7,773 nucleotides of DNA. Origin: SIG603 sp964369415 (GTDB taxonomy: Bacteria > Bacillota > Clostridia > Oscillospirales > Acutalibacteraceae). The notes under the pieces are model-generated. The model worked only from the letters and a program-made list of their open reading frames with translations. It was not told the DNA's origin and did no database searches. The stretch lies in NCBI GenBank assembly GCA_964369415.1, contig CAYJFP010000044.1, forward strand, positions 1-7,773. The letters run 5' to 3'. This document shows positions 1 to 6,161 of this stretch, piece by piece; the first letter of the stretch is position 1, and every line of letters begins with the position of its first letter. Position numbers and translations under genes: made by a program.

Positions 1-161
1 TTAGTTTTATTATACTACACCGAGTGAAGTGTTACAACTTTAGTATACCATTACAAATTTTAGAAAACGGAAAGATTTGCGATGTTGGAATTCCGTTTGA
101 AATGATAGAAAACAACCAAACTTTCAAAACTCTTTTTGCAGTAAAGGAGGGTGAAATATGA
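1..161 (+). CDS. ABC exporter ATPase/permease, C-terminal end only (5' end outside window)
   Basis: Frame 3 is open from the first bases to a TGA at 159-161, giving 52 residues. They align without gaps to the tail of an ABC exporter nucleotide-binding domain: an H-loop His-Arg at residues 6-7, thirteen residues later the usual LENGKI strand, then a xVGxPFEMIENNQTF helix like the common 'VGTPEELLEKNGYF' ending. No Walker motif is visible because the gene begins outside the window. The stop overlaps the ATG of the next gene (ATGA at 158-161), a spacing typical of translational coupling, so the two subunits probably form a heterodimeric exporter. The family assignment rests on a short stretch, but the alignment register with the H-loop is exact and the neighbour is the same family. 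The substrate cannot be read from this tail. Confidence 0.75.
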   Translation, partial: SFIILHRVKCYNFSIPLQILENGKICDVGIPFEMIENNQTFKTLFAVKEGEI

Positions 162-1813
162 TTCAAAAATTCAAATATCGTCTTAAAATTTTAAGCAAAT
201 TATTACCTTTCACGAATGGCGTAAAACGATTTTTTGTTTTGAGTTTTATTCTTTCGGTTTTGACTATGATTTTAGGATTTGTTACTCCTTTTTTCTATCA
301 AATTTTTATTGACGATGTAATTTTAGCTAGAGATTTTGACCGAATTTTCGTTGTAATTATCTGTTATTTAGCAATATTTTTAATTGGAATTATTTTCAGC
401 TATTTGAAAATTTTTTCTAATTACAAAATGACTAATGCTGTGCTTTTTAGGGCTAAAAATAAAATTTGGAACAGCTTTTTAACCATGCCGTTTCCTGAAT
501 ATGAAACAACGAGTATCGGTGATATGAAAATGCGTCTTGATGATGATACTTCGCAAGTAACGAGCTTTTCCGGTTATCAAACCACCGACTATATTATTTC
601 ATATTTTACGATGATTTTTGTTGCTGTTTTTTTGTTTTTCATTGATTGGAGACTTGCAATTTTTTCGATTATTGCAATTCCGCTAACTTTTTTTGTTGAC
701 CACATTTTAAGTAAAAAAGAAAAGATTTTGACGGACCAAAACAGAGAAAACCAGCAAACTTTATCGAGCTTTCTGCACGTTTCGATTCAAGGTTGGAAAG
801 AAGTCAAGGCACTTAATTTAAGACGCTCGCAAAACAGAAAATTTTTGAGATATTTGCATGATTTTGCACTTTATTTTGCTGTTTGGATAAATTATTGGAC
901 TGCAAGAGTTTTGGTTATTCCTAAATTTAAAGACGAATTTTTTATGCAATTCGGGCTTTACTTTATTGGCGGACTGCTCATCATAAACGGCTCTTTAAAA
1001 ATCAGCGATTTGCTTGTTTTTGCAATGTATTTTGGAATGCTTTCGGAAGCGGTCAAAACAGTTTCCTCAACAGATGCTGACTTGCAAGCGAATATGGCTT
1101 ACACCGACAGACTTATCGAAGAATTATCCAAATCGGAAATTTCAAAAAATGATAAGAAATCAGTTCCGAGTGACGAAAACTCTATCTATTTTGATAAAGT
1201 ATCTTTTGCTTATCCAAAAACAGACAGCGAAATTTTGAGCAATTTTTCTTTACAAATAGACAAAGGCGAAAGAGTTGCGCTTGTCGGAAAAAACGGTTCG
1301 GGAAAAACTACGATTTTAAAACTTTTAACAGGAATGATTGAACCTACAAAAGGTGCTGTTTATTTCGGTGAAAAGAACTTGAGCGAAATTAACTTATCTG
1401 CTTTTCACAAAAAAATCGGATTTATTATGCAAGAAAATCTGCTTTTCAATACAACCATTAAGGAAAATTTGCTTTACGGAGATGAAAATGCAACCGAAAA
1501 ACAACTGATTGATGTATGTAAAAAGGCTTTCATTTATGATTTTATAGAAACCTTGCCTGATAAATTTGACACTATTATCGGCGAAAAAGGCATAAAACTT
1601 TCGGGAGGTCAACGTCAACGATTAGTTCTTGCAAGGCTGTTTTTGCGTGATGTAGATATATTTATCTTTGATGAAGCTACATCTGCTCTTGACCAATACA
1701 GCGAAAATATCGTTCATGATGCAATTAATAATATTGCTAAAGACAAAACAATTATTGTAGTTGCTCATCGTGAATCTTCTATAAATTTATGCGATAGGAA
1801 AATAGAATTGTAA
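158..1813 (+). CDS. ABC exporter half-transporter (membrane domain fused to ATPase)
   Basis: Single-chain type IV ABC exporter subunit that would use ATP to move a substrate outward across the cell membrane. The N-terminal half (about residues 20-325) is a hydrophobic six-helix domain, with clear segments near 24-50, 62-85, 145-162, 165-185 and 262-295. The nucleotide-binding domain follows: A-loop Tyr352, Walker A GKNGSGKTT (377-385), Q-loop Gln425, signature LSGGQ (481-485), Walker B IFIFDE (501-506) with catalytic Glu506, and H-loop His537. All catalytic residues are intact. There is no N-terminal C39 peptidase domain, so it should not cleave a leader peptide. The protein ends 14 residues after the H-loop and so is a little shorter than the usual 570-600. 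The start is supported by AAGGAGG at 144-150, seven bases upstream. It is coupled to the partial exporter gene before it. Position beside the PPTase and papain-like genes suggests export of a small-molecule or peptide product; the substrate is not shown. Confidence 0.93.
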   Translation: MIQKFKYRLKILSKLLPFTNGVKRFFVLSFILSVLTMILGFVTPFFYQIFIDDVILARDFDRIFVVIICYLAIFLIGIIFSYLKIFSNYKMTNAVLFRAKNKIWNSFLTMPFPEYETTSIGDMKMRLDDDTSQVTSFSGYQTTDYIISYFTMIFVAVFLFFIDWRLAIFSIIAIPLTFFVDHILSKKEKILTDQNRENQQTLSSFLHVSIQGWKEVKALNLRRSQNRKFLRYLHDFALYFAVWINYWTARVLVIPKFKDEFFMQFGLYFIGGLLIINGSLKISDLLVFAMYFGMLSEAVKTVSSTDADLQANMAYTDRLIEELSKSEISKNDKKSVPSDENSIYFDKVSFAYPKTDSEILSNFSLQIDKGERVALVGKNGSGKTTILKLLTGMIEPTKGAVYFGEKNLSEINLSAFHKKIGFIMQENLLFNTTIKENLLYGDENATEKQLIDVCKKAFIYDFIETLPDKFDTIIGEKGIKLSGGQRQRLVLARLFLRDVDIFIFDEATSALDQYSENIVHDAINNIAKDKTIIVVAHRESSINLCDRKIEL

Positions 1814-1817
1814 TTAC

Positions 1818-1973
1818 GCATTATATAGTAGAGTGAAAAAGCGTATATTGATTGTTATATTAAAAAAACTATTATTTTCTCTAATAAAAAACTAGAAAAG
1901 ACCCGATTTAAGAGTATCGCCAAACCATGAAACAAAACCTTTGCATTATATGGTAGAGTGCGTGACATATATT
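1818..1973 (+). repeat. Imperfect direct repeat pair in the spacer upstream of the papain-like gene
   Basis: GCATTATATAGTAGAGTG at 1818-1835 recurs as GCATTATATGGTAGAGTG at 1943-1960 (17 of 18 bases identical). The similarity continues into CGT...TATATT on the right (to about 1849 and 1973) if a short AAAAAG stretch is missing from the second copy. The spacer from 1814 to 2073 holds no convincing gene and no clean terminator; TACGC at 1815-1819 pairs with GCGTA at 1841-1845, but the stem is short and has no T-run. The pair could be regulator binding sites or the trace of a small duplication. Confidence 0.55.
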
Positions 1974-1990
1974 ACCTTGTATATAAATCA

Positions 1991-2059
1991 CAAACTTTTA
2001 CTATATAACAAATAATAGAACAACTTAATATTTCATTAGTTCAAACTTTACTATATTAA
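1991..2059 (+). repeat. Second repeat pair, opposite-orientation version of the same AT-rich motif, just before the gene start
   Basis: CAAACTTTTACTATATAA (1991-2008) and CAAACTTTACTATATTAA (2042-2059) differ by one base in length plus one insertion in the AT part. Read on the other strand they give TTATATAGTAAAAG and TTAATATAGTAAAG, close to the TTATATAGTAGAGTG core of the repeats at 1818 and 1943. The spacer therefore holds four related motifs, two in each orientation, the last ending four bases before the GGAGG ribosome site at 2063-2067. I infer a regulatory role. No consensus promoter can be assigned with confidence, since the region is too AT-rich. Confidence 0.45.
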
Positions 2060-2073
2060 TTTGGAGGTAAAAT

Positions 2074-3084
2074 ATGTTTAATTTATGTGACAATTTTTAC
2101 TTAAACGAAAAAGGTGAAGTAGATCCAATTTTTAATTATCTAGGCTGTTTATCAAAAATTGAGTTTTATTATTTAAAAGCAAAAAAACATGCATATTTTA
2201 ATTATTTTTGCAATGATATAAGCTTTATATTTGAAGAAAATGATAAAGGAATTAGTATTTATTCCAATACTCTTTCAAATAACATTAATGCGTTTGAATA
2301 TACAACATCAGAATGTTCAAGTGATGAAATCGTCAAGTATATCGATCAAAGTCTAAACAATGATGGCTTTGCACTAGTCTCAACAAAATTCGATGAAATT
2401 CCTGCATATTTGTGGTACAAAGAAGATTCTTATGTTGGAGCTGATGGACATATAGTTTTCATCAATCACCAAGATGACAACTACTATTATTTTGTAGATA
2501 GCGATAGAATTTTATCCCCAAAAAGAAATTTAAAGTATCCTTACAATAAACAAATAAATATGATGCCTAAAAAACATTTACTAAACGCATGCCAGAAAAA
2601 AGCTATATATTACAAAGTTACCTTTAATGAAAGTAATATTATTGATAATGTAAATCTTAAATATAAGCTTCAAATGATAATTAAAAATTTTCGTGAACCT
2701 TCAAGCCTTAATTTCAGAGGCAGATATGCTTATGAGCACTTTTTATTATCTCTAAAAAACAATTCGGTTAAATTTATGATTACTCTTAATCATTTAGAGT
2801 GGAATTTTCAAATTATTGCCGGTAGAAGATATATTTTGATGAAATGTCTAGAGAATAGCAATATATCTAGTTATCAGCTTACTGCTTTATTAGAATCATT
2901 GACAAAGAGCAATAATATTTGGGAACAAATTAAAATGCTAATCATTAAACATAGTACTAAAGAAATCAGTGACCTACAAGCAAGACTGTATAACCTTGTA
3001 AAACAAGCATATGATACAGATAATTTAATAATTAAGGAGCTTGAAGTACTTTTAAGTGATGATGGTAATTGGGGATCAACTTAG
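2074..3084 (+). CDS. Papain-fold, BtrH-like protein (putative acyl/peptidyl transferase or amide-forming enzyme)
   Basis: A 336-residue soluble protein with no signal peptide or membrane segment. The order of motifs fits the BtrH N-terminal / C39-like papain fold. Cys25 lies in NYLGCLSKIEFYYLKA, followed by an alternating hydrophobic stretch. His126 lies in GADGHIVFINHQ, followed by aromatic-rich strands, and Asp142 lies in YYYFVDSDR. I read C25-H126-D142 as a possible catalytic triad; this is inferred from pattern, not aligned. The last 110 residues are predicted helical, and their end (about 283-325) parallels the 330-residue protein encoded downstream. In butirosin biosynthesis BtrH moves an acyl group from a carrier protein to an acceptor amine, and papain-like proteins also occur in the closthioamide pathway. 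A similar job here fits the PPTase two genes on, but is unproven. The start has GGAGG at 2063-2067 with a six-base gap. No specific gene name is recognised. Confidence 0.6.
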   Translation: MFNLCDNFYLNEKGEVDPIFNYLGCLSKIEFYYLKAKKHAYFNYFCNDISFIFEENDKGISIYSNTLSNNINAFEYTTSECSSDEIVKYIDQSLNNDGFALVSTKFDEIPAYLWYKEDSYVGADGHIVFINHQDDNYYYFVDSDRILSPKRNLKYPYNKQINMMPKKHLLNACQKKAIYYKVTFNESNIIDNVNLKYKLQMIIKNFREPSSLNFRGRYAYEHFLLSLKNNSVKFMITLNHLEWNFQIIAGRRYILMKCLENSNISSYQLTALLESLTKSNNIWEQIKMLIIKHSTKEISDLQARLYNLVKQAYDTDNLIIKELEVLLSDDGNWGST

Positions 3085-3086
3085 CT

Positions 3087-3355
3087 AATACAATTTTTCA
3101 TCATACACTTCACGAGGTGGCAATATATGGATACGGAAGTATTAACCAAAGAATTTTCCGATACATCTGGCTTACCATGGATTCGTATAATAACAATAAT
3201 TAAGTATTTTGAGAAACTGCTTTTAATAGCCTCTATTAAACCAGCACAAGAAAAATTATAATGATTTAGAAACAATTAAAAAAATTAATGTTAAACTGAA
3301 AAAAGAAGCTGTATTGCTAAAAGAAACTATGACTTATTTTGTAAATAGCTTTTAA
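3087..3355 (+). pseudogene. Decayed third paralog of the papain-fold family
   Basis: Between the two intact paralogs lie fragments of a related coding sequence in shifted frames. From 3087 the frame reads NTIFHHTLHEVAIYGYG (3087-3137), matching NYHHRHELLIYGYD of the 330-residue protein around its His122. That frame stops at the TAA at 3198-3200. From about 3212 another frame reads a lysine-rich helix ending KKEAVLLKETMTYFVNSF with TAA at 3353-3355; it resembles the C-terminal helix of the neighbour (NYELLVKKFIRFLSETI). Only about 90 residues survive from a protein expected to be near 330, so the N-terminal part and most of the middle are deleted and at least one frameshift is present. A 44-codon ORF with a good-looking ribosome site at 3127-3261 lies across this region but reads the wrong frame. 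The H-motif match is clear; the tail match is only suggestive. Confidence 0.6.
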
Positions 3356-3381
3356 AGATTCAGTCTACATAGGTAATTACT

Positions 3382-4374
3382 ATGAATAACGAAAACCCAA
3401 AAATTCTTCCACTACCTAATCCTTTGGTTACTTCATCACCACATTCCGATACATTAATGTCCATATTATTAACCAAAGATTTTGGAGAAACTGTTATATT
3501 TGAAAACTTTATTAATATGTTTTATATTAACTTCGAGAACACTTTTCCTTGGGTAGATTTTGCCGAAGTATATCTTTTCACTAATCTTCCGGGACTTACT
3601 GTTTATAAATATCCATATGAGTATATTAAAGATAATTATGAGAAAATCATTAAGCTAAACACCGACAAAGACATGTATTGCATTTACAGTCATGATACTT
3701 ACTACTGCAAAGCGTATTCAAATTTTCATAATTATCACCACAGACACGAACTGCTAATATATGGCTATGATAGAGATAATTTTTACTGCAAAGACTATTT
3801 TGACTACACTTTTAACACCCCTAAAATTATTGATATATCTCAAGCTCTTGATTCATTCAATGCATTTCAAAACCTACCGAAAATACATAAGGATCACTCA
3901 TATAACACAGGAGTAATTTTCTACAAGCTTTGTGATAACAAGAATTACAGTATCAATCTGTCTCGTGTATATTATTTACTTAATCAATTATTTATACCTT
4001 TTGAATTTAGGAGTGAAAAAGATTATTTTCCATATCCATTTGAATATTTTTTTGATTTACCTAAAATTATTGAAAGCAGTACTACACCTGTTCCAATGCG
4101 TCTAGTAAACTTTGCAGCTTCACATAGTAAATTAATGTATTTAAGGGCACTTCATATCTCTAAAACTTATATCAATTTTAATAATATTGCCAAAGAATTC
4201 GATGTGGTCTATACTACTTACGAAAAAATCGCTAAAATGTATATTAAGTATACTAATAATTTAAACTCGGCTCTTAAGGAAAGAATAATTGCTTTATTAA
4301 TTCAAAACGCAACTAACTACGAGTTATTAGTAAAAAAATTTATTCGCTTTTTATCTGAGACTATCCATATATGA
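3382..4374 (+). CDS. BtrH-like / papain-fold paralog lacking an obvious catalytic cysteine
   Basis: A 330-residue soluble protein with no signal peptide. Its centre, HHRHELLIYGYDRDNFYCKDYF (119-140; His122 and Asp138), corresponds in position to GHIVFINHQDDNYYYFVD of the 336-residue protein encoded upstream. The C-terminal helices (about 250-325, including TTYEKIAKMYIKYTNNL) also parallel that protein. The N-terminal segment, where the upstream paralog has Cys25, contains no cysteine before residue 100; Ser/Thr/His residues at 17-24 occupy the region instead. It may therefore be a non-catalytic partner, or use another nucleophile. The start is ATG with only a weak AGG at 3371-3373 before it, so translation could depend on its neighbours. 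It sits 26 bases after the decayed paralog and 56 bases before the PPTase gene, in the same direction, so it is probably co-transcribed with both. Exact function unknown. Confidence 0.55.
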   Translation: MNNENPKILPLPNPLVTSSPHSDTLMSILLTKDFGETVIFENFINMFYINFENTFPWVDFAEVYLFTNLPGLTVYKYPYEYIKDNYEKIIKLNTDKDMYCIYSHDTYYCKAYSNFHNYHHRHELLIYGYDRDNFYCKDYFDYTFNTPKIIDISQALDSFNAFQNLPKIHKDHSYNTGVIFYKLCDNKNYSINLSRVYYLLNQLFIPFEFRSEKDYFPYPFEYFFDLPKIIESSTTPVPMRLVNFAASHSKLMYLRALHISKTYINFNNIAKEFDVVYTTYEKIAKMYIKYTNNLNSALKERIIALLIQNATNYELLVKKFIRFLSETIHI

Positions 4375-4413
4375 TTATAGCTCTGTTAAAGTCTCACCAG
4401 TAAATATTATAAC

Positions 4414-4433
4414 AGGAAGGATAAGCGGCCTTG
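4414..4433 (+). promoter_or_regulatory. Ribosome binding site deciding the TTG start of the PPTase gene
   Basis: AGGAAGG at 4414-4420 lies ten bases before TTG at 4431. This is the only plausible initiation signal between the in-frame TAA at 4422-4424 and the first conserved part of the protein. The long gap plus a TTG codon suggests modest translation. Confidence 0.6.
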
Positions 4434-5084
4434 GAAAAGTTAATTTATTTACCGATACCAGAAGAACACGATACAGAGATTTTCGAAAGCCTTCTCCCCT
4501 ATCTCTCTAGTGAAGAAAGGGAGAAAATCGGTAAGTTTCATTTTGATATAGACAAACAGCTTGGCTTATACTCCAATGTCCTAATTAGATTGACAGCATG
4601 TCAAGACCTTGGAATCACCAATAACAATATATTATTTGAACGAAATAAATATGGCAAGCCGTATCTAAAAAACTTACCTTCATTTCATTACAACATCTCA
4701 CATACAAGGAATGCCATTGTACTGGCTGTCTCGGATAACCCTGTAGGTGCCGACATAGAAAGAATACAAAAAGTAAAACTCGACATTGCTAAACGATTCT
4801 TCACAAATCAAGAAGAAACATATATCCTTAACAGTACTAACCAAAATCAAGCTTTTTTTGAAATTTGGACTAAAAAGGAAGCTTATATTAAGTATATCGG
4901 CAAAGGTTTATCTATCAGTTTAAACTCTTTTTCGGTGTTTGACACTAACATTTCAAAACATATTAACCATTTTCTTATCGATAATTATATTATTTCAGTT
5001 TGTAGAAAATCTTATAATAAAAAAATCAATATAATGCATTTGACAGTGGATAACTTAATTAATATCATAAATTTTGCTTTTTAA
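4431..5084 (+). CDS. 4'-phosphopantetheinyl transferase, Sfp type
   Basis: Transfers the phosphopantetheine arm of coenzyme A to a serine of apo carrier proteins, switching on thiotemplated (NRPS, PKS or stand-alone carrier) synthesis in the cytoplasm. The 217 residues carry the full Sfp-family motif order: NKYGKPYL (72-79), FHYNISHTRN (85-94), VGADIE (105-110) with Mg-binding Asp108 and Glu110, and FEIWTKKEAYIKYIGKGL (143-160) with Glu150. Length is typical for the family. The start is TTG at 4431: an in-frame TAA at 4422-4424 blocks extension, there is no early in-frame ATG, and AGGAAGG (4414-4420) lies ten bases upstream. CTGTTA (4383-4388) and TAACAG (4410-4415) could pair and partly mask that site, which would lower expression; this is speculative. 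It is the last gene before a terminator. Its carrier-protein substrate is not in the window. I give no symbol because Sfp and its pathway relatives cannot be told apart here. Confidence 0.93.
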   Translation: MEKLIYLPIPEEHDTEIFESLLPYLSSEEREKIGKFHFDIDKQLGLYSNVLIRLTACQDLGITNNNILFERNKYGKPYLKNLPSFHYNISHTRNAIVLAVSDNPVGADIERIQKVKLDIAKRFFTNQEETYILNSTNQNQAFFEIWTKKEAYIKYIGKGLSISLNSFSVFDTNISKHINHFLIDNYIISVCRKSYNKKINIMHLTVDNLINIINFAF

Positions 5085-5125
5085 TATCTTCTCTGTAATA
5101 TATATTTAAACTGTTACCTTCTTGT

Positions 5126-5161
5126 CAGTCCACCATGAACTAAGGCTCAGTTCTCAGACTG
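5126..5161 (+). repeat. Nested inverted repeat before the terminator
   Basis: CAGTC (5126-5130) pairs with GACTG (5157-5161), and inside it GAACT (5137-5141) pairs with AGTTC (5149-5153), leaving a seven-base loop. Unpaired bases separate the two five-base stems (six on the left, three on the right). It sits in the 105-base spacer between the end of the PPTase gene and the convergent conjugation genes. It may fold in the mRNA tail or mark an old junction; no function can be assigned. Confidence 0.35.
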
Positions 5162-5163
5162 CC

Positions 5164-5191
5164 AAAGAGTCCCCCTGAGGACTCTTTTTTT
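5164..5191 (+). terminator. Rho-independent terminator for the PPTase operon
   Basis: AAAGAGTCC (5164-5172) and GGACTCTTT (5179-5187) form a perfect nine-pair stem around the loop CCCTGA, followed by a run of T to 5191. On the + strand this is a strong terminator for the block ending with the PPTase gene. The T-run overlaps the stop codon (5190-5192) of the convergent HTH gene, so the two transcription units meet exactly here. Read the other way the stem is followed by only three T, so termination of the - strand genes would be weaker. Confidence 0.85.
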
Positions 5192-5447
5192 ATTTCACCA
5201 CATAATTATTGGAAGTTTTCGAGCCGTTATCCCTGTATCTCACCGTCTTTTCTACATAGCCATAGTGGACTAAATCTGCTATGGCTCTTTTTACTGTACT
5301 TACCGATAGTGAAGTCTCCCTTGCTATTGTTTTGATAGACGGCCAGCACTGTGAGCTTTTGTTACTTCTGTCCTTAAGATACATGTACACTATCTTAGCT
5401 CTAGAACGAAGCTCTGGATGACCATATATGTCTTTAAAGTAACCCAT
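5190..5447 (-). CDS. Winged-helix / HTH protein of conjugative elements
   Basis: An 85-residue basic DNA-binding protein. It opens with GYFKDIYGHPELRSRAKIVYMYL and continues WPSIKTIARETSLSVSTVKRAIADLVHYGYVEK, a helix-turn-helix (about residues 35-62) with its recognition helix at SVSTVKRAIADL. This is the replication-initiator/GntR-like winged HTH seen in many gut Clostridia conjugative elements. I choose the ATG at 5447. A GTG at 5453 in the same frame lies inside the ribosome site AAGGAG (complement of 5453-5458), so it cannot be used efficiently, while the ATG has a proper five-base gap. The upstream 64-codon gene stops two bases before this ATG, so translation is probably coupled. Likely a local regulator of transfer or replication functions; target unknown. 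Confidence 0.75.
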   Translation of the reverse strand: MGYFKDIYGHPELRSRAKIVYMYLKDRSNKSSQCWPSIKTIARETSLSVSTVKRAIADLVHYGYVEKTVRYRDNGSKTSNNYVVK

Positions 5448-5449
5448 TA

Positions 5450-5644
5450 TCACTCCTTATATTTATTTTTCATCTGCTCTTTAATTGCTTTTTTACTATC
5501 TTTTTTAGCTATTGCATATTCTAAATCTCGCTTGCTTGCATAGCAAACTTTTCGGTTTCCCCTATCTTCTACCACATATTCATTATCAAAAGTTATCCCC
5601 CAGTCTAAAAACAATTTAAGTTTTGTCTTTAGTGGATCTCTCAC
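5450..5644 (-). CDS. Small hypothetical protein in the conjugation operon
   Basis: A 64-residue, lysine-rich protein. I do not recognise a family. The first half looks beta-rich (TFDNEYVVEDRGNRKVCYASK) and the last 25 residues form a strongly charged helix (RDLEYAIAKKDSKKAIKEQ). It begins with GTG at 5644, inside the 3' end of the upstream gene (29-base overlap in another frame), and has no good ribosome site, so it would rely on translational coupling. Its stop lies two bases before the HTH start. The tight packing on both sides is the main argument that it is real. Confidence 0.5.
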   Translation of the reverse strand: MRDPLKTKLKLFLDWGITFDNEYVVEDRGNRKVCYASKRDLEYAIAKKDSKKAIKEQMKNKYKE

Positions 5645-6161
5645 TTGTCACATTCTGCTCGAAATATACTGATATTATCCTTTGTATATCGTGTTTATCG
5701 GCTTGTTTAACAGAAAATCCTGCATCTTTAAGGCATTTTTCAGTGCGATTAAGGGACGGGATTTTATCTTTTTCTTTCTCGTTTTTTAGCCTTACTGAAA
5801 CGGCAAATTCTCTTGCAGTCGCCATGCTAACCTGTATTTTATCAAGGTTTTTGCTGTCGAGTTCCAGTAGTTTTCTTATTTTAGGATTTGTTTCACTGTC
5901 CATTCTTTTTTCTATATATGATTTGTTTTCATCAAAGTTTTCCTTTGAATTGAGACATAACATTCTAAGTTCAGGCAGCGACTTTAATACTGTCATAAGC
6001 GAATTAATTTTAGCTGATACACTGCTTTGTGACATTACAGATAGATTGCTTGGTTTAAGCAAAAAGAATACTATTTCACCGTGTTTCGTTATTATACTGT
6101 AGTCTGAGATTTTCTCGATTCCTAAGAGTTCCCTTGTGGATTTTTTCTCTTTATTAAACAT
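5616..6161 (-). CDS. VirB4 N-terminal-like protein of a conjugation module
   Basis: A 181-residue soluble protein. The stretch ISDYSIITKHGEIVFFLLKP (18-37), the following SVMSQSSVSAKINSLMTVLKSL (41-62) and the ending DIQRIISVYFEQN (158-170) match my recollection of VirB4/TraC-type N-terminal regions in Bacillota conjugative elements, where this part precedes the ATPase or is a separate gene. There is no Walker A or B motif, so it has no ATPase activity of its own. GGAGG lies just before its ATG at 6161, inside the end of the PrgI-like gene, whose TAA (6162-6164) directly abuts the start, so the two genes are translationally coupled. It may act as an accessory of the secretion channel, or be the leftover of a longer gene. 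The family call is from memory of pattern, not an alignment. Confidence 0.55.
   Translation of the reverse strand: MFNKEKKSTRELLGIEKISDYSIITKHGEIVFFLLKPSNLSVMSQSSVSAKINSLMTVLKSLPELRMLCLNSKENFDENKSYIEKRMDSETNPKIRKLLELDSKNLDKIQVSMATAREFAVSVRLKNEKEKDKIPSLNRTEKCLKDAGFSVKQADKHDIQRIISVYFEQNVTSERSTKDKT

Noticed and set aside
1394..1618. A - strand frame, and a + strand frame at 1014-1238, inside the ABC exporter gene
   Set aside because: Both are out-of-frame shadows of an intact, motif-rich coding region.
3127..3261. A 44-codon ORF with a good-looking GAGGTGG ribosome site in the gap between the two papain-like genes
   Set aside because: The GAGGTGG encodes Glu-Val-Ala of the HEVAIYGYG remnant in another frame; the ORF product resembles nothing and lies across a decayed paralog.
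3081..3275. A 64-codon - strand frame over the decayed paralog
   Set aside because: It opposes the pseudogene remnant, has no recognisable motif and no neighbours in its direction.
4375..4430. Possible small gene or carrier protein between the 330-residue protein and the PPTase
   Set aside because: Only 56 bases long with an in-frame stop; too short for a carrier protein and holding just the PPTase ribosome site.
5623..6102. A 159-codon + strand open frame opposite the VirB4-N-like gene
   Set aside because: It is the antisense shadow of a gene with family-like sequence and tight operon spacing; its product is a low-complexity Ser/Leu/Phe-rich string without a ribosome site.
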